This document shows positions 59,696 through 64,000 of a stretch of DNA of 64,000 nucleotides, piece after piece. The position numbers were made by a program, and so were the translations under genes. This stretch comes from Lagopus muta (taxonomy: Eukaryota; Chordata; Aves; Galliformes; Phasianidae). How positions within the stretch are numbered: position 1 is the stretch's first letter; the number at the start of each line of letters is the position of its first letter. The stretch lies in the NCBI RefSeq assembly GCF_023343835.1, contig NC_064439.1, forward strand, positions 40,541,508 to 40,605,507, written 5' to 3'. Under the pieces are notes generated by a model. The model saw only the letters and a program-made list of their open reading frames with translations. It was not told where the DNA came from and ran no database searches.

Positions 59696-62600
59696 ATGAC
59701 CCCAAAAGACAGTTATCTACCACCATTTTAAAGGTTTTCTTTCTCTCATTGTTCTTAAATAGACAGGCTATCAAAGCTACTAGGTGCCATTACGACAACA
59801 AGGTATATTAGCTAATAGAGGCATAGATCAAAACAGACTCACTTGGAACTGGAAGAAAAAAAAAAATAAAAACATCAACCAAACAATTCCTTACCCCCTC
59901 TTCCCTCAACCAAACAAGCAAACATTGCCTATAGGCTAACAAATTATCATCAGATACTAAGTTATTACTTAGTTACATGAACCTACTATCTAACGTTCTC
60001 TATAAAAGCTACCTGAATCTATTATCAATGAAGTTTTTCCTGTTTCAGCTGTGTGTTAGAATTGGGCTTATTTCTGCAGCTGCACAAATCTGTGGCCACG
60101 TGAGACAAAGTTATACAAACGTTAGAGTGCAAGGAGGTTCCTCCAGGGATATGTACAGTAGCCTACTATCCTAGGTAGGCTAGTCTACTTCTTGGCAGCT
60201 ATGTCAGTGTACAGTCAATGTAACCACTGTCAGTAGAGAATTTACAAGCTGGTCTAGAATCACTGCATTTCACTACAAATACTTAAAAAGCTACTAAATT
60301 TTTCTCCTACGTAAGCTGTGATCATCTCCAACTCAGACTTGAGAGCGCTCTGTGACAACTAGAGTTTTCATGCAGCTTGTTTTGGAAGAGTTAGACACTC
60401 TACCACTGGACACCCTCACCCCTTCTCCCCCTAACCAAGAAATTGCACTGACTTTTATCATTGATGTGTTGTCTGTAAGTCAGAAGTGCAAGACAATTTA
60501 AATGATCAAAGGGTAGCAAGTTTTAAAGCAAGATTTTAATCTAAAGGGAAAATCAAACAGAAACCCTTACAAATGGTATTTCAGGCTCTATTTTCAATTG
60601 ATCTGCCCTTGGGGCCATTTCTGAGCAAGAGGGAGTGCTGCTCATTGCTTTGTATGTCTTTAGGGAAAAAAAACAAAACAAAACAAAAAAAAACCTGAAT
60701 AATCAGTTCTAGTTCCTGCAAAACAGTAAGGAATCTGAGAAAGAAAATACAGTGGGATTCCTACACAGATCACTCCTTCAGATGCAGTTTGGCATTTATT
60801 TTTAAGAGCTTAGGATTTTGAGTACTTATATTTCAACATCCAGTCAATGAAAGTTATTCTCTATGGTGAGGAAAAGATGTATACTTTCAAGAGTATTGTT
60901 TCTGCAGAGCAATTAAAGAAAAAGAGTAAAATACAAGGATTTAGAGATATCAGATTTACAAACTGCACAATTACCATTCAAAACAAGGAACATTATTTTC
61001 CCTGAAGCTAAATTCCCAGCAGTCACAAGACTGCAGCAGTTGCAGACACGATTTATGACATCCTCCAAATGACCTCTCAAAGCTAAAGACTGATTAAGTG
61101 TAAGACACAGAAGGTAGCTCCTATCTGCCTGGATCACATGCTGCACAGTCACAGCACAGTGAGCATTTGCGATTGAGCTAACAGAACTGCTCCTTAGCTT
61201 TCTGCTGCGTGCAGCACTGCACTGCCATTGTATAACACCAGAACCACAATGACATACAGTAGAATATATCAAGTCCTCTTCTAACCTGATCTGAATCACT
61301 CCTTTCTTCACATGCAGCTGTTCTTTGCAGCACTGGTTCACAGGTGTATCTATAATTTTCTGGGACATGAACTGTCACTTGACTTCAGCAGCACTGTCAG
61401 TACCAAAGCAAGACAACAGCAGTATCTGAAATTAGGAGTAGTTTGTAAGGAAAAGAAACAACTTGAACTATTCAGAGCATGAATGATCCTGTTTTCAGAA
61501 ATGGGCTTTTCTATAGTTGTCAAAAGCTTTACTGTACTTATTCAGTGCTGCACTGAAAATATTCCCATGGCATATGTATGCATTTATATAAAGGCAACTT
61601 CAAACTACTGAGAAAAACTTGTCATCTCACTCTCAAGAGCTGAAGCATGAGGTGACATTATGTTGGCCAAGAGTGATTTGTGATGGCTCCATCACAGGAA
61701 GCACTGTCCAGATTTACACCTGGCTCAAAGGCAAATATGCACAGAATCACCCAACAAATACCCTTCTCCCCAAAGGCTCGTTAAAAACAGTCAGTAGCAT
61801 TCAAGACAAATTGGAGAAAAGTAGAAGGATGAATGGATGCAATGTCTGATGTCCTGAAGTTGTACATTCCTCTGTAGGATCCAAGTGTGTTGACTTGAAT
61901 TCATTACAGTCAAGAAAATTTACTGTAATCTACTAAGCATTCCCAAACTGTACCAGCGACAGCTACTTCACAAAACTATGCTTCCTTTTTTTCTTACATG
62001 AAGAGTAAGCTAATGAGCAACGCTGATATTTAAACCATCCCCACTAAGCCTCCAAGATTGTATCTTAGCAAGATAAATGGAGTAGCCTGCATTCCTGAGA
62101 ACTGCTGTTCCAGATAAGTGAAGCACTTCCCTCACAGTTGCACTGCGTTCCACTTTTGGGAGCTTTCTTCATCGCCACATCGTTAAAAATACACAATTTA
62201 CCTTTCTTTCCTTGTGGCAAAGAGTTAAGAGTTTTTGGGTCTGGAAGAAAGGCTAGAGATGGCAGCTCTGAAAATGCTCCAATTCCATACTATCAAAGAC
62301 TGACCCAATTCTCCCACTGAGACTGAAATGGGGTCACAGAAGCAGGTCCCACCTCCTTTAGCAGGTAGATTCACACTGCAACTTGAATGTGACCTTACTT
62401 TTCTTCATAGCTAATCCAAGGCCTACAAAGGTGAAAAACAGTGGAAGTTTCCTCCTTGCTGAAAAGGTAAGCAATTCCCAAACAGAGGAAGTACAAAGCA
62501 ATCAATGTACTTTGATCAAGATCTTCAAAAACAAGTTTTTCTTGAAATCGTAACATTTGCAAGACAATTATGAGGTCTGAGCTGATGTTACACCCATTCA

Positions 62601-64000
62601 CAGAGTAACAGCTGTGTTTGAGATGAAAGTTTAATTTTACTATTGCAGTGTTCTTCTGTCATTAAACTACAAAAAATCCTGAAATTCAACAGATGTTTAA
62701 TAGTTCTAATTATTTTAAAGAAATGCATTAGAAAACAGTTGTAAAGCATTAGGGAAACTGAATGAGGCTCCTACAGAATCAAGAGGGTTTTAATGAGTAC
62801 ACATGATCAAAACAGAAGTAAAAGGCACTATTTTAACTGCAGACACAGGCTAAGTGTCTGTTCATGTCCTACTGTGCAGAGTGTGCTCTTTGCCTGTCAC
62901 AACACAACCCCAAGGACAGAGTGCAGGATCTCCTAGAGCAAAATAAGAAGCTAGAAACTCTAGGCCAAGGATATTTCTCAACTCCAGAATGGAAGAACTG
63001 AAAAGTTCTAAGGAGAATTTCAGATCTTGGAATGAAAGAACTGCTTTGCCTTGGTATTATTCTGTACTGCTCTGCTGAAAGTCTAGTCCTATTAAAGGAT
63101 GAGGACAAGGAGGATGGCTTAAGCTTTTCCAGGCAGACTGGCACCATGCCCTTTTGCAAGGTCTCTTAGGGTATGGTCTCATACCCCGAGAATCCTGGCA
63201 GGGACATGAACTTGAAGTTGGTAATTCTTATTTTCTTCACACTGATGTTTTCTGAGCAACAGGAGAGAGAGCCGCTGGGTAAAATACCCTCCTTTTTTTC
63301 AGTACAGATGTAACCAAGGAAAAGACATCACTGCAGAGACAGAACTACCAGAATCACAGATCTCAGTGATTCAAAAGCTAAGTTAAGGTGCAATCTTTCT
63401 CTTCCCTTCTACTGAGCAGTATCAGCTGAGTAAGTTCAAAACCCAAAGCTTTTGACACAGTCACAAAACCAAAACCAATACAACTTGTGATAGAAAAAAA
63501 AAAGTCTAATTCCCAAAGAATATTTGAAAAAAATACTTGTATTTAGTTCTTTGGATGATTTATGCCAATCTCTCATTGATCATACCACATATGCTAAAGT
63601 CGTTACGTACACGTTGATAACTTCTGTAACAAGGTCACTGCTCTGCCAGACGCCAATTCAGGATTACAAAACTCACTCTCATGCAGGCCTCAAACATCAA
63701 ACAGTATTATCATTCCTCTTTTAAACTGTTTTAGAGTTAGCTGTATTTACACCCTTCATAAGAAAGCCCTGCTAACCTAAAAGAAAAATTGCAAAGCAGT
63801 TACCTTGGGTCATGAAAAATCCTCCAGCAGCTTGTGCAACGGATGCCTTAACATTCCCTAACATCAGACTAGCACACGTTTTTCTCCTGAACAAAAAGCT
63901 CAGTAAATACACTGGCTGCTAATCAGACCCACTGCCATATTTGAATTAAACACAGAGCAGCCCAAGAGAAAGCAGCGCTGATGCCAAGCAGCTCTACCCT

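Larger units (their letters stand above)
49477..64000 (-). other. ZNRF2: ZNRF2 intron (to window edge)
   Basis: No exon was recognised in these 14.5 kb on either strand. I searched by eye on the minus strand for codons of the conserved zinc-finger stretch (CPVCSKFV, DEMDLHLVMCLTKPRI) and did not find it. The stretch holds a CR1 piece near 58520-58825, homopolymer tracts, and otherwise unique AT-rich DNA. Confidence 0.6.

Noticed and set aside
60913-61368. Minus-strand frame of 151 codons, same strand as ZNRF2
   Set aside because: It was considered as an upstream ZNRF2 exon, but lacks the zinc-finger stretch CPVCSKFV or DEMDLHLVMC expected just before the RING exons.
49477-64000. Search for the remaining ZNRF2 exons
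   Set aside because: No minus-strand sequence matching the conserved zinc-finger exon was found by eye; the exons are probably beyond the window. A translated search would decide.
1-64000. CRISPR arrays, bacterial operons, complete retroviruses, tRNA or rRNA genes, or a wholly new system
   Set aside because: No regularly spaced repeats, LTR pairs, clover-leaf genes or unexplained gene clusters were seen. The window is explained by three known vertebrate genes plus CR1 debris and non-coding DNA.

Overview
This window is vertebrate nuclear DNA, most likely from a galliform bird such as chicken. Three lines support this: genes split into small exons with GT-AG introns, many truncated CR1 LINE copies of the avian type, and the gene order GGCT - NOD1 - ZNRF2. 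The same order and relative orientation occurs on human chromosome 7p, where the three genes sit on opposite strands to those here. I see no bacterial-type operons, CRISPR arrays, phage genes or intact mobile elements.

Layout. 1-4480 is non-coding flank with one CR1 piece. A CR1 remnant (4481 to about 4995) runs up to the CpG-island promoter of GGCT. GGCT lies on the + strand, with four coding exons between 5216 and 10570 and a product of 181 residues. A second CpG island (about 12160-12660) holds a probable non-coding first exon of NOD1 ending at 12427. NOD1 then runs on the + strand: the start codon is at 18380, one very large exon (21737-23540) encodes the NACHT core, seven consecutive exons of exactly 84 bp encode leucine-rich repeats, and the stop codon ends at 37016. 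The product is 951 residues. About 37017-41700 is NOD1 3' UTR and convergent intergenic DNA. From about 41710 upward lies ZNRF2 on the - strand: a long presumed 3' UTR (about 41710-48666), the terminal coding exon (48667-48724), a 646-bp intron that must use a GC donor, the penultimate coding exon (49371-49476), then intron out to the right edge. The 5' exons of ZNRF2 were not found in the window.

How the genes relate. They are unrelated housekeeping or immune genes that share a conserved neighbourhood. GGCT makes 5-oxoproline from gamma-glutamyl amino acids (glutathione cycle). NOD1 is a cytosolic sensor of bacterial peptidoglycan fragments. ZNRF2 is a membrane-associated RING E3 ubiquitin ligase. 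NOD1 and ZNRF2 converge tail to tail.

The most interesting details are the obligatory GC-AG intron inside the ZNRF2 RING domain, a short upstream ORF that overlaps the NOD1 start codon, the run of seven same-length, same-phase LRR exons in NOD1, and the CR1 remnant beside the GGCT promoter. I found no evidence of a previously undescribed biological system. All coordinates come from reading the sequence by eye; exon ends rest on splice consensus, reading-frame continuity and recalled similarity to the mammalian proteins.
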